The position numbers and the translations under genes are program-made. DNA of 64,000 nucleotides from Cycas panzhihuaensis (lineage: Eukaryota > Cycadophyta), in NCBI GenBank assembly GCA_023213395.1, contig CM041465.1, positions 235,297,741 to 235,361,740 of the forward strand, read 5' to 3'. Shown here piece by piece: positions 20,686-31,960 of this stretch. The notes beneath the pieces are model-generated. The model saw only the letters and a list, made by a program, of their open reading frames with translations, did not search any database and was not told the origin of the DNA. The first letter of the stretch is position 1. Every line of letters starts with the position of its first letter.

Positions 20686-23215
20686 TGGACGCGCTTTCTG
20701 GGATAACCGCCCGATAGCGCGGGAGAGATGGTGACGAAACGGTGGGAAGTGGAACCTACAAGGCAAGCAACTACGCAGAAGGCGCCTGCCCGAGGCCTTG
20801 AGTTCGGGATCCGCAATGGAGTATGGCTACTCTTGGGTGACCCTTCACCACCTTGAGCGAAGGGCGAAGATACGTGGGGACGAACCCGGTCGACACAGGA
20901 GTAGGCCCTCCCACCCTTGGGTGGCGGAAGGAGAGAGAAAGAACCTAACAAGGATAGGCCGAGAACAATCCTATGCAATCTAAGGGTATACGAGCGACGG
21001 GAAGAGCAGGCCAAGGCGGCTAGGAAGAGGGAGGAAGGGTAAGGAGAAGAAGACTCCTACAACCTTTCCTACGAATAACAAAAGTACATGCAACAAGGCA
21101 AACAAATCGCAAACCAATACAAAAGGCAATTTTCCCTTTTAATCTTTCGATGTTCTAATTACTAGGAAAAGAATAAAAGAAGGAAAAAGACCAGGGTAGC
21201 GAAGGAGCGGAGGCGTGCTGGGCCAAGGCGTGAGAGATGGCGTAGCCTTCAGAGGAGCACCCAACCACTCGCAGCTGCACGGATGTGAAATGTGGCGGGC
21301 GAAAAGGGGCTTCCTTACCTTCCCCAGGAAAAGTAAATGCGATACCGAAGGAAGAAAAGAAACGCTAACTAGCAAATGAGATAGCATAAAATATGACACA
21401 TGCAAGGGACACTTACCGGTGGAGGGGGGCCACGGGCAACGTTCTCCGCGCGTCCCGAGTACCTGTAAGCAACAAAGGTCTCCCTCTTGCCGAGGGGAGA
21501 ACACCTACATGCAACACAAAGATCTAGCAATATATGTCTAGCAACATAAACGAGAGTCTAAATGTACACGCATCAGTGTTAGTCCAATAAGGAAAATACC
21601 AAAGAAGAACGATCTAAATGAAAGGAAACAACAAGGTAAGCCTCGGGTGGCCTCACAGCATGAAATGGTGCCCAAACCTCTCCCCAAGAGCCACGGGCGA
21701 GGAGAAAGTCAAGACTCAAGGGTGGAAAACTACCGCAAGAAGGGGCAAGAAAGACCCAAAGACACCCACGGGAACCGGATGCTACGGGAGCAAACCGAAC
21801 CGGGAGCAAAGGTGGAGCAAGAACCGCGGTTGGGGCCTATGGATGGCACCCAAACTGAATAAAGGATCCCAAATCGGGCGCAACTTGTGACAGTACCGGT
21901 TTGGGCAACCAAGGGAGCCTTCAACCCTTGTTTGCAAGCCAAGAGTAGCAGGCGAGAGGGAGGCTTTGGAGGGCTTTGAGCCGCTTAGGGAGCGTGGAAG
22001 GTGGTGCGAATCCACCCGGCTCTGTCCAAAGCCTATGCAACCCCTCAACGCCGCCTTTGGACAAAGAACGCAGTAAGAAGGGAGGGAGAGTGGTACAGGT
22101 CCTCAAGAGGGAGGAAAACCAACTCTCAAGCAACAAATGAAAACAAATAAGTCAAGTGTAAATATCACCAAAAACAAATACAAAGTGAAGAGTACGGAAA
22201 GGGAGGCAAGGGATTTGCCCAGCCAAAAAGCGTGAAGAAGGGCTGGAACAAAACCCAGATCTGGAGTAGAGCGGGGCTAGGGGCCTGCTATGGAGGTGGA
22301 GCAGGAAACACACAAACGGGAGCTCGTGGATCGCTGGGTAGAAAAGCATTTGGAAACCGCTTCAAGGAGCCCTCTCAGGCGTTTGAGGTGAGAGAATATC
22401 TCACCAAGCCAAAGGAGAGTCTGGTATGAAGAGTGCAGGTCCAGTTGTTGCAGCAAACAGCAGAAGAGAGCAGAGCAGGAGCGTGTTCCTCTTGAGAGTC
22501 AATCCAAAAGTGAGCCAAAAAGAAGATCCTTAGAGAGAGCCAAAAGATGTTTAAGTACTAAAGCAAAACCCTAAAGTACGCGAATAGGGCACGCCTGGGA
22601 GGGAGAAAAGGCGCGAACCACGTGGCAGTTTCGCAATAAATGCGAAATTGCCACGGCGGATTTTAAAAAACAAACAGAGACAGTCGTACCGCGGAAACTT
22701 TAGCGATCTGCGAATATTCAGTGATGCTGCGAAATTCGGCAGATCTGCGAAGATCACTGATGCATGAAGATTACTGGTATGCACCAGAGAGACAAATGGG
22801 GCCCCAACCGGTCCAGTGGGGCAAGCGGTAAAAGGCTAAAGGACAACTAAAACACCCACCGGAGCAAACAAGCCAAGAAACGCCCACGGAGCGTAAATAG
22901 GCCCCCAAATGAGGTGGCAAGCTAACCAAGCGACGATGAGACATCACACGGTGGAGGTGGCGCAAACCCGGTGGATCCAGGAGAGAGGAGGCGGATCACG
23001 GGAATGTCGGTCACCGGTGCCACACTCGCTAAGAGTGTGCCCTGCTATAGTCGCCATAGGCTAAACATAGGTGTGGACGACGCCGTGCCGCCCACAAAGT
23101 CATACGCATGCAAATATGTAAGCAGACAATCAGTACATAAAAGTGATGATAATGCTAGAGACATACCCGCACTTACCTGAGTCGGTGATTCCGTATCCAT
23201 TCCGGGCCGGAAACA
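20686..23215 (-). repeat. Tat-D 3' LTR
   Basis: Starts TGGACGCGC and ends GGAAACA (+ strand), 2,530 bp. AT-rich parts are virtually identical to 29,006-31,513. Differences, mostly indels of one to a few bases, are clustered where the sequence is rich in CG or G/C runs, for example 20,990-21,030 and 21,410-21,470. A TATA-like sequence lies on the - strand at about 22,551-22,557 (TACTTAAAC). A palindrome centred on GCAGATCTGC is at about 22,735-22,751. Confidence 0.93.
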
Positions 23216-23589
23216 CGCTTATGGCGTGAGCCTCATGCTCGGAAGCCCGATGCGATGGCGAATCTTGGCAACTGGTCGAAGAGCACATGTGTATATAGAT
23301 ATATCAATCAAGATCGGATCGGTAGGCAAGGGTCTTGCGAGTGTCGTGGCGAACGCGTGGATCTGGCGGTGGAGACAACATAGGGCCGCCATGAGCCACA
23401 CAGAAACCGATCGAGAAAGAGAGAAAGTAGGGGCCCCCACCACAATGAATGCAAAGGAGCATGCAGACCACATGGGGAACAAATGGTGGGTACCATAGTT
23501 TTACCTCGTTAGCAACCCGATTTGGAGGTGCGGCAGATCATGGCCGTAGCGACCAACTACCGAGGCTTGGGCGACAGGAAGGCCAAGCA

Positions 23590-24060
23590 AGACTCGGGAC
23601 GGTCAGTCGGCCAGGCGGACAGTGGCGCTCAAGGATGAGGCGAATAAGGCTATCCGCCTCGGCATTGAGAGCCCGAGGGATATCTTTGGATATCAACGAA
23701 GAGAAAGCGGGCGGGAGGGATCTGGCGGCGAAGCAAGAGTCCTCAAGTGAGGGCATCGCACGGTGAACTGGGTGAGATGAGACACCACAACTTGAGAGTC
23801 AGAGCAAAACAATGGGTCCGTGATGGAAACGAAGGGCATCGGTAAGGGCTTGATGACGGTGTATACTCGGCTTCATTGTTGGTAGCCTCGGGAGGAAGAT
23901 CCCAGGCGGAGGAGATCATAACGGAAAGGGTCATGAGAATCCACGCAATGGTGAAGGTCGAGGTTACCGCGACTTCGCTTCGGTAAAGATGTGATGCACA
24001 TAGGTGACACAAAATCCAAGCGGATGATCGGTGATGAAGGCAACACTTAGAAAATGCAGA
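23590..24060 (-). pseudogene. Tat-D aRNH (decayed)
   Basis: On the - strand, FTIAWILM and LPPEATNNEAEYT near 23,870-23,960 match the middle of the Tat-C aRNH, in which EATNNEVKY carries the second catalytic acid. The D-G-G-S box upstream is disrupted by indels around 23,960-24,000. Sense neighbours are the 3' UTR motif at 23,491-23,516 and the LTR. The usual polypurine tract is not recognisable: 23,216-23,233 reads CGCTTATGGCGTGAGCCT where Tat-C has a C5 run. Confidence 0.65.
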
Positions 24061-24109
24061 CAGTGGTAGTGAAGGGTAGGAGGACCTAGCAATGAGGTAA
24101 CCTGTGGGG

Positions 24110-24130
24110 GCCATAGCGGATGAACATGGA
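24110..24130. other. Tat-D deletion scar, PMD gene removed
   Basis: Left of this point the sequence follows Tat-C up to about 43,260 (GGAGGACCTAGCAATGAGG). Right of it, it follows Tat-C from about 46,250 (GTCATATATAGG, then ATGATTGTACCCCC). About 3 kb, including TATA box, PMD and coiled coil, is absent. Confidence 0.75.
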
Positions 24131-24690
24131 TGGATAGTTTGGCAGAGGAAAGCCACGGGCTTGTGGGGTCATATATAGGACCATATGATTGTACCCCCTG
24201 AGGACACCGGCTTCCCGTGATGTATGATGACATGATTTTGATATGTATATGTGCATGGGGTGAGTGTTATGTTGTGTAGTAGGTGATTCATGTTATGAAC
24301 ATTTTATTGTATGATGCACGTTTCCTTCCATGTATAACCACACACCTAACAGGGCACACATGCCGTGAGCGGGATGACATGGAGGTGTGAGGTTAGGAAG
24401 CAGGGCGGCATACATGTCTGCAGGAGAGCATAACGGGATATGCGAAGGAAACGCCAGACAGGAAAGAGGGGCAACAATGCCCCCAAGCGTCCTCCCGGTT
24501 GGGAGATGCCCAAGCGAGAGGACCAAGGTTCCCAAGAGGATACGGGAACGCGGGTTCCGCGGACGGAACCAGAGAGACACAGCGGGGTCCATCTTAAATA
24601 GCCATTCTACACGCGGCTGGGAAGAATGGGGACAACCTAAGATGGTAGTTTAGGCTCGTTTCGGAGCAGGGCGAGGGGATCGCCGAAGGG

Positions 24691-25124
24691 TCAAGCGTAA
24701 AACTTCTTAAGGAACATCCCATTAACGGCTTTCTCAAATTCGAGCCCCTCCAGGGTGGCTATCCTATAGGCACCATTATCGAGAGATTCGATAATGACAA
24801 AAGGACCGACCAGGGGTTGGAATTTGGCCAAACGGTCATGGAGATATTCGAGCTCGGCGTCGTAAGCTTTTCTACCTCCATCTCGACGTGGCGTAAAGCT
24901 TGGGTGAAGGGCCTTGACAGCGCGCATGGGTGGGCGCCGGGAAGGGTGGTGAGGTTATAGGTGACAATCGAGGGTCGATTCCCTTCATGTCGAGATAATC
25001 CCACGAAAATGTCTCGAAATTCTCGGAGCAGAAGGGAATATTCCCTAATCTCATCAGAGAGCATTCGCCCCAACCCTAATGACCTTGCGGGGCCAAGACT
25101 ACGTCTTGAATTCCCCATGCACAT
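24691..25124 (-). pseudogene. pol: Tat-D RT start fused to integrase end by deletion
   Basis: Upstream part: REYSLLLREFRDIFV and IVTYNLTTLPGAHP match the N-terminus of the Tat-C reverse transcriptase up to VEMEVEKL near 24,880. The sequence then jumps to KAYDAELEYLHDRLAKFQP and GPFVIIESLDNGAYRIATLEG, the integrase C-terminus with its GPF motif, ending MFLKKFYA. The catalytic RT, RNase H and integrase cores, about 2.35 kb in Tat-C, are gone. The junction is near 24,868. Confidence 0.88.
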
Positions 25125-25267
25125 GGCATTGCCCTCTTCAAAGTGAAGAGGGCAAGATCAACGGGAGGAGGAGGAATAGGAGAGGGATCGGATCGAGCGT
25201 GATCCGATCGCAAGGATCTTCCGGTGGCCGAGCGGTGGTGACCGTAAGGCGATTAGGTGCAAGGCCG

Positions 25268-25924
25268 CTAGGTGCTCAGTGAGGCTTCATCATCCTCGAA
25301 ATAGTCCACTCCATGGATGACCCTATTTCGAGTAGGAGAAGCGCTAGAAGGGAAAGGAGCAACAGGACCTGGGTGATCATTGGATCGCTCAACTCCTTCA
25401 TGGAACCAAGGAAAACTGTAAAGAGGCTCCTCGAGAGGCGAAGGCAATTCCTCAAAACCATCACCGCGGAGGGTAATGAAAAGAAGAACGGCGGCGGGCG
25501 GGTCGGCCACGAGCGATGGTGTGTGACACGCCGGGGCTAGTCTCGCCAACGAGAGAGGTTCCAAACGAGGGTCTAGAGCGAGACAGGTGCGACCTATTGC
25601 CGCGAAGGAAAGAAATGGGTGGAGATAACCCTCGTCTCCGTCAAGCGATTCATCATCACGAACGGCAAGGTACCCGTAACTCCACGCCAATAGGGGCAAA
25701 ACGTGCGAGACTAGGAAGGGAAGATGTGGGATCTTCTTCTGACGGATTGGGTATACCAATTGAACAAGCCGAGGCGTGAGTGGGTGAACCTTGGTTTGCC
25801 GAATTGGCATAACGAGTTTGTTTGGCAAAGAGGCGTTCACGGGAACCACTCTCATTCGTCCGTCATGGACCAATTTAAGCCGTCCCCCAGGGTCGAACAC
25901 ACGGCTCCCATTTGGTCGAGCCAT
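25268..25924 (-). pseudogene. pol: Tat-D protease-RT linker
   Basis: A 218-codon open stretch matching the linker of Tat-C (49,762-50,418), also 218 codons. Shared landmarks: MRVVP near the start, IPHLPFLVSHV or its equivalent, GDGFEELPS and VIHGVDYFEDDEA at the end. It begins just after the protease end (LKLVHDG). No enzymatic motif; a variable spacer in the polyprotein. Confidence 0.75.
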
Positions 25925-26071
25925 GGGCGACCAGGAAGGAGGTTGTAATCCACGCCAACGCCGAGGACTACAACATCGGAAGAACGGTTTTGCCCCAAGG
26001 GTGAGCGGAATCGCGATGCATCCGAGAGGGTCTTCTCGCTACGTCATACCCTTGGCATCGCCAGAACAGGT

Positions 26072-26602
26072 TCAAAGGCGGAGATACCAAGCTCTTGCAT
26101 AACACGCAAGGGCATGGTATCGAGTAAGAGCCGTTGTCGACAACAGTTCTTGGAGGGTACAATCAGCGTGACGATCGTGATGGTGAATGGGAAGTTCCAC
26201 CGACGTTCCGCTCACCGGCGGAGGAAGATCCTTAGGATCGAAGGAAATAGTGGGTCCGCCACCTTGGGCGACGCCCAAAGCGTGGGCAGCACATCTCCCG
26301 ATCCTAAAGCTTCCAGAGGAGGGCCCGCCGCCGACAACTCCTCGAACGCCCATCAAGGACATTCTGCGGCGGCAAGTATGGAGCTCGTCCACGACGGAGA
26401 AGGGTTTACCCTTCCCGATGGAGTTGGGTAAGTGCCCTTCGAAGTCGTAACGACCGCCGCAGTGAATAGCCTTGGGGAAAAGAGGATTTTGAGGAAGGGT
26501 CTCGGGAAGGATCGGAAGGAACGGAAGAACCGGCTCCCGCTTCCTTAGCGGCTTGAGATCGCGTAAGGCGAAAGTCTGAGTTGCTTCAAGCAACCGAATC
26601 AC
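26072..26602 (-). pseudogene. pol: Tat-D gag end and protease, frameshifted at the active site
   Basis: The open frame carries KGKPFSVVDELHT and ISFDPKDLPPP, which lead into the protease in all copies. The retropepsin box VVDNGS is present on the - strand near 26,130, but in a different frame, so a small indel lies at or just before the active site. The element could not make a working protease as written. Confidence 0.75.
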
Positions 26603-28917
26603 CTTCTTCCCCTATTCCGGTCGTGAAGGCGACGGTCGGCCAGAGAGAGAGAAGAGGAAGAAGAGTTAAGGCGCCCTTCCCTTTGTCGCGGAAGGGCGGG
26701 GATCAGTGATCTTCCTGCTACGGTTGTTCTTGGTTTGGGGTTGCGATCACGTTCCCCATGTTTGGGAACGGATCCTTGTGAACGTGTTGGTTCAGATTAG
26801 GCCTCGAGGCTCGCCTAGGGGACGAATCGCGTCGAGGGGCATCCTTTGGATGCTGGGCCCTACAACGTGAATCGTCATGGAAGCAATCCCCATGAATGGA
26901 ACACCACTTCTTCTCAAGCGAGGGCCTGACCTTCTCGCTTGGGAGGATCATGCGTTCCCATTCCAGGAAGAGGAGCTTGGGTAGTTTGTTGGACTTGTTT
27001 GTTTGAAGTAGGAGACGAAGGACCTTGAAGCTTGAGCTCCTTCATCGTGCAGCTCGAGCAGGCGTATAGGAGGTGAGGGGATCTAAGGTCCTCTCGGTAG
27101 GATGAGAGGAAGGCGCGTCGGTGAGAAGGTTTAGTGTCTTTGGTAGGGGTGGTGCCTCACGGCGTTGTGAGGGCTTAAGAGGTTTCTTGAGACCCGGCTT
27201 GGATCTCAATAGCCTCCAACGCCAAGCACTTGGCGATCAGCGGAATCACACGTGGTCGCCCCTCTCGAGGACTTCCACGTGGACTTCGGACGGCGCATTG
27301 ACAAACAGTCCCGCTTGCCTCCTCGCAAAGTCGCCTTGGTGGAGTGAAGCAGATCGTGGAATCGCCGCACAAAGTCACGATTCATCTCATCGTGACCTTG
27401 TTTGAGCGAGAGAAGGGATTTCATCCCACTCTCGAATGGGCGAGCTACATCAAAGTAATTGATGAACTCGTCCACCAATTGCTGGAATGAATAGACTGAG
27501 TGGGCGGGGGAGACGATAAAACCATTTAAGGGCGCCACCGCAAGGATCGAGGAAAGAGTTTCATCAAAATATGGACGTAAGCCCAGTAATCGATGCATGC
27601 CAGAAAGAAACTACGGACATGCTCACGGGTCTTCTTGACGAAGTCCCATCGAATCTAGGAACTTCGGGAGGATGAGGCGGCAAGTTGGTTCGCAACGCCT
27701 CACCGAGAGAGGGTTGACCTAAAGTCCACGAAGGCGCGCCCTTGCACAGGCAAGTAGGATCAACGAACGCCGGTAGGTGGCGCGCAAGGAGGCGGATGGG
27801 GTAGGGACACCCATCCCTCCTTGAGGAACCACCCTTCACGACAAGAGGCGTGGAAAAGGCGCCTTGGAAGGAGTCAGTTCCCTTGCGAGGCACAACAGAT
27901 GGAACCGCATTGGATGGCGACAAGAGGGATGCGGGCAGGGTTACGCCCATACGGCCACTGTAGGTGGGGCCATTCCGTATGGGTGTAGCGGATCCACCCC
28001 ATAAGCAGGAAGACGGCTTCCCTACCACCCCCAAGGTTGAGAAGTATACCACGGGGAACGAGAAGAAGCACCAACGCTGGGTTGGAGGATGCGTGGGAAC
28101 AGATCCCACCCGACCGGCGGTGGAAGACTAGCAGGCAACTAGGCCTACTAGGAGGCGGCATGTGCGATTAGAGACGGCACATTAGTTGGATCGGGAGCAG
28201 GTATGCTAACCCCGGTGAGGGACAGACACCTGAGAAGGCCCTAAAGCATTAGGGCCTTGACAAGGATGGAAGGTGCCACACGTGCCCCCACCGCAGAAAC
28301 GAATGGGGCGACGTGAGCACGAAAGGGTTTGTTGTCACGGGAAAGGCGGACGAGGATGAAGCGTGAGGGGAAGAGCGGGGAGGAAGAGGCTCCCTGCCAG
28401 ACACCCTCAAGCCATTCGGGACGTGGTTGAGAGCATGCCTTGCAGCGGCATCCGTCAAGAGCCTCAAGCACGCCAGCAGAGGAGTCCCCACATACCCATA
28501 AGAGGTGATCGGGACCTCGAACAAGGCATGTCCATCCGAAGGTTCCTCATAAAATCGCCATCGCGTGGCAATCCTCGGGAGGAACGGATCCCTCTGGCGT
28601 GGGTAGAAGGATGGGGAGCACAAGAAAGGTGTTGATCGACGGGTAGTAAAAGGGTCGCCACCCTCTTGGGTGGACTCGGGAATGATGAAGGAAGAGCTTG
28701 GGTTTCCATATCAAGGCGGGATAGGTCAATCGGAAGAGTACCCTTCCATAGTCGACGGATCCGACGAGGCAAGAAGGCTATACTCGGGGTCTTCTAACAA
28801 AGGGGTAGACCCGCAAACGACGAGAGAAAGCAGGCGCATGCAAGGTCGACCGACGATGTCGTGAAAAGAGAAGGAATGGTATAACACGCGTTGGCTGGGG
28901 CCCAACGTGGAGGTCAA
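26603..28917 (-). pseudogene. gag: Tat-D gag (fragmented by indels)
   Basis: N-terminal part near 28,726-28,917 with STPLLEDPEY and TMEGYSSD (compare Tat-C PPLLEDPVY, TMKGYPSD). A Pro/Ser-rich stretch spans about 27,564-28,623. The Retrotrans_gag core 27,206-27,598 reads LVDEFINYFDVARPFESGMK and SLKQGHDEMNRDFVRRFHDL. The finger region 26,718-26,951 has KKWCSIHGDCFHDDSRCRAQ, a C-x3-H-x2-C-x-H-x4-C arrangement. At least five frames are needed. Residues between indels are well conserved. Confidence 0.82.
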
Positions 28918-28984
28918 GACAGTATAGAAAGGATCACACAGAGTAGCGAAACCAACAAGAAGAGCGAGACTAGCTCCCTTCTTG

Positions 28985-29004
28985 GCGGTCCCAGATGGTC
29001 GCCA
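28985..29004 (-). other. Tat-D primer binding site
   Basis: On the - strand TGGCGACCATCTGGGACCGC, one base inside the 5' LTR end (CCA). The best preserved primer site of the family; TGG pairs with the tRNA 3' CCA. Which tRNA is used was not determined. Confidence 0.8.
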
Positions 29005-29005
29005 G

Positions 29006-31513
29006 TGGACGCCTGCTCTGGGATAACCGCCGATCGAAGGCGCGGGAGAGATGGTGACGAAAGCGGTAGGAAGTGGAACCTACAAGGCAAGCAACTACCT
29101 TGAGGCGCCCGCGCCGGAGGCCTTGAGTTCGGGATATGCAATGGAGTATGGCTACTCTTGGGTGACCCTTCACCACCTTGAGCGAAGGGCGAAGATACGT
29201 GGGGACGAACCCGGTCGACACAGGAGTAGGCCCTCCACCCTTGGGTGGCGGAAGGGAGAGAGAAAGAACCTAACAAGGATAGGCCGAGAACAATCCTATG
29301 CAATCTAACCGGTATCTGACGATGCGAAGCAAAGGCGCTCAGCGGTAAGGAAGAGGGAGGAAGGGTAAGGAGAAGAAGACTCCTACAACCTTTCCTACTG
29401 AATAACAAAAGTACATGCAACAAGGCAAACAAATCGCAAACCAATACAAAAGGCAATTTTCCTTTTAATCTTTCGATGTTCTAATTACTAGGAAAAGAAT
29501 AAAAGAAGGAAAAAGACCGTGGGTAGCGAAGGGAACGGATCGTGCGCTGGGCGAAGGCGTGAGAGATGGCGTAGCCTTCAGAGGAGCACCCAACCACTCC
29601 ATGTGTCTGGGATGTGAAATGTAGCGGCGAAAGGGGCTTCCTTACCTTCCCGGGAAAAATAAATGCGATCAAGGAAGGAAAGAAACGCTAACTAGCAAAT
29701 GAGATAGCATAAAATATGACACATGCAAGGGACGCTTCTGGGTGGAAGGGGCAACAGCAACGTTCTCCGGCGTCCGAGTACTGTAAGCAACAAAGGTCTC
29801 CCTCTGGGGAGACACCTATATGCAACACAAAGATCTAGCAATATATGTCTAACAACATAAACGAGAGTCTAAATGTACACGCATCAGTGTTAGTCCAATA
29901 AGGAAAATACCAAAGAAGAACGATCTAAATGAAAGGAAACAACAAGGTAAGCCTCGAGTGGCCTCACCGCAATGGTGCCCAAACCTCTCCCCAAGAGCCA
30001 CGCAGGCGTGAGGAGAAAGTCAAGACTCAAGGCCGGAAAACTACCGCAAGAAGGGGCAAGAAAGACCCAAAGACACCCACGGGAACCGGATGCTACGGGA
30101 GCAAACCGTAACCGGGAGCAAAGGTGGAGAAGAACCCGCGGTTGGGGCCTATGGATGGCACCCAAACTGAATAAAGGATCCCAAATCAGTGGCGCAACTT
30201 GTGACAAATGGTTTTGGGCAACAAGGGAGCCTTCAACCCTTGTTTGCAAGCCAAGAGTAGCAGGCGAGAGGGAGGCTTTGGAGGGCTTTGAGCCGCTTAG
30301 GAGGCGTGGAAGGTGGTGCGGAATCCACCCGCCTCCCCGCCCAAAGCCTATGCAACCTCAACGCCGCCTTGGACAAAGAACGCAGTAAGCGGAGGGAGAG
30401 TGGTACATGGTCCTCAAGAGGAGGAAAACCAACTCTCAAGCAACAAATGAAAACAAATAAGTCAAGTGTAAATATCACCAAAAACAAATACAAAGTGAAG
30501 AGTACCGGAAAGGGAGGCAAGGGATTTGCCCACCAAAAGGCGTGAAGAAGGGCCGGAACAAATGCCCCAGATCTGGAGTAGAGCAAGCTGGGGCCCCGCT
30601 ATGGAGGTGGAACGGAAACACTGCAAACGGGAGCTCGTGGATCGCCTGGGTAGAAAAGCAGTGAAACCGCTTCAAAGGAGCCCTCTCCAAGGCGTTTGAG
30701 GGGAGAGAATGTCTCGGCCAAGCCAAAGGAGGCTGGTCAGATGAAGAGTGCAGGTCCGATTGTTGCGAAACAATGTAAGAGAGCAGAGGCAGAGAGTGTT
30801 CCTCTTGAGAGTCAATCCAAAAGTGAGCCAAAAGAAAATCCTTAGAGAGCCAAAAGATGTTTAAGTACTAAAGCAAAACCCTAAAACGCGAATAGGGCAC
30901 TGGGAGGGAGAAAAGGCGCGAACCACGTGGCGGTTCGCAATAAATGCGAAATTGCCACCGGATTTTAAAAACAAACAGAGACAGTCGTCTGGCGGAAACT
31001 TTAGCGATCACAATATTCCAGTGATGCGAAATTCGGCAGATCACAAGATCACGGCAGATGCCAAGATTACGGCAGATGCACCAGAGACACAAATGGGGCC
31101 CGGGTCAACCGTGGGGCAGCAACCAATAAAAGGCTAAAGGACAACTAAAACACCCACCCAGAGCAAACAAGCCAAGAAACGGCCCACGGAGCGTAAATAG
31201 GCCCCAAATGAGGTGGCAAGCTAACCAAGCGACGATGAGACATCACACGGGTGGAGGTGGCGCAAACCCCGGTGGATCCGTGAGAGAGGAGGCGAGTGAA
31301 GTAATACGGTCACTGTGGTGCCACACTCGCTAAGAGTGTGCCCCGCTATAGTCGTCATAGGCTAAACATAGGTGTGGACGACCGTGCCGCCCACAAAGTC
31401 ATACGCATGCAAATATGTAAGGCATAATCAAGACATAAAAGTGATGATAATGCTAGAGACATACCCGCACTTACCCGAGCCTGATTCCAGATCCATTCCT
31501 AAGCCGGGAAACA
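29006..31513 (-). repeat. Tat-D 5' LTR
   Basis: TGGACGCC at 29,006 to GGGAAACA at 31,513, 2,508 bp, partner of 20,686-23,215. Contains the conserved GGTAAGTG near its U3 end (31,469-31,477) and a GGGAAGGTAAGGAAG box (29,637-29,651), both as read on the - strand. Confidence 0.93.
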
Positions 31514-31518
31514 ACGGG
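31514..31518. repeat. Target-site duplication of Tat-D, right copy
   Basis: ACGGG, identical to 20,681-20,685. Confidence 0.92.
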
Positions 31519-31960
31519 TAATAACTTTAACTTGTCCTTCATGGACAAATTTAAGTTGCCTCCAATGTGAGGAGCAGATTGCTCCCATTTGGTCAAGCCA
31601 TGGCTAGCCCAATAAGAGGTTATACTCCACATCGATATTAAGTATAACAACATCTACAGAAACAGTCTTCCCTTCTAAGGTGAGTGAAAGGAAGACTATC
31701 CCTAAGGGGGACTTCTTGGTTCTGTCATATCCTTGGTATTTCTAAGGGACAGACTCAAGAGCTACTATGCCTAGCTCCTTGAGCATGTGCATAAGCATGG
31801 CATTAACCGATGAGCCATTATCTATGATGGTCCTCTTGATGACAAAATCAGGAGTTTCATTGGAAATGATGAATGGGTAATGTAAAAGCTTCTCCTGTTC
31901 ACTGGGAGATGAGAGATCTTAAGGATCAAATGAGATAATAGGTGGTCCATATGAGGTGGT
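31519..31960 (-). pseudogene. pol: Tat-B protease region (right of Tat-D)
   Basis: The - strand near 31,800-31,845 encodes VIKRTIIDNGSSVNAM, an intact-looking retropepsin active-site box (D-N-G-S, equivalent to D-S/T-G). The sequence toward 31,540 matches the LLLG-x-PWLD end of the protease and the KFVHDG start of the linker, with stops. Tat-D entered just downstream of this domain in element sense. Confidence 0.75.

Larger units (their letters stand above)
20686..31513 (-). mobile_element. Tat-D: young, internally deleted Tat-like element nested in Tat-B
   Basis: Length is 10.8 kb with LTRs of 2,530 and 2,508 bp, intact TG/CA termini, a perfect 5-bp target duplication and an intact TGGCGACCAT primer site. 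It is clearly richer in GC and CpG than its neighbours, so it has had less time for methyl-cytosine decay. Against Tat-C it lacks the middle of pol (scar near 24,868) and the antisense PMD gene with its promoter (scar near 24,120). It also has many small indels in coding parts. It could only have moved with enzymes from a relative. Confidence 0.9.

Noticed and set aside
20679-21014. Open frame across the left end of Tat-D, also present at 28,914-29,456
   Set aside because: It lies in the LTR and recurs only because the LTR is duplicated. It has frameshifts between the copies and no domain.
21579-22429. Several overlapping 65-90 codon frames on both strands in the Tat-D LTR
   Set aside because: GC-rich LTR sequence with few stop triplets; no frame is kept between the two LTRs of Tat-D or in Tat-C.
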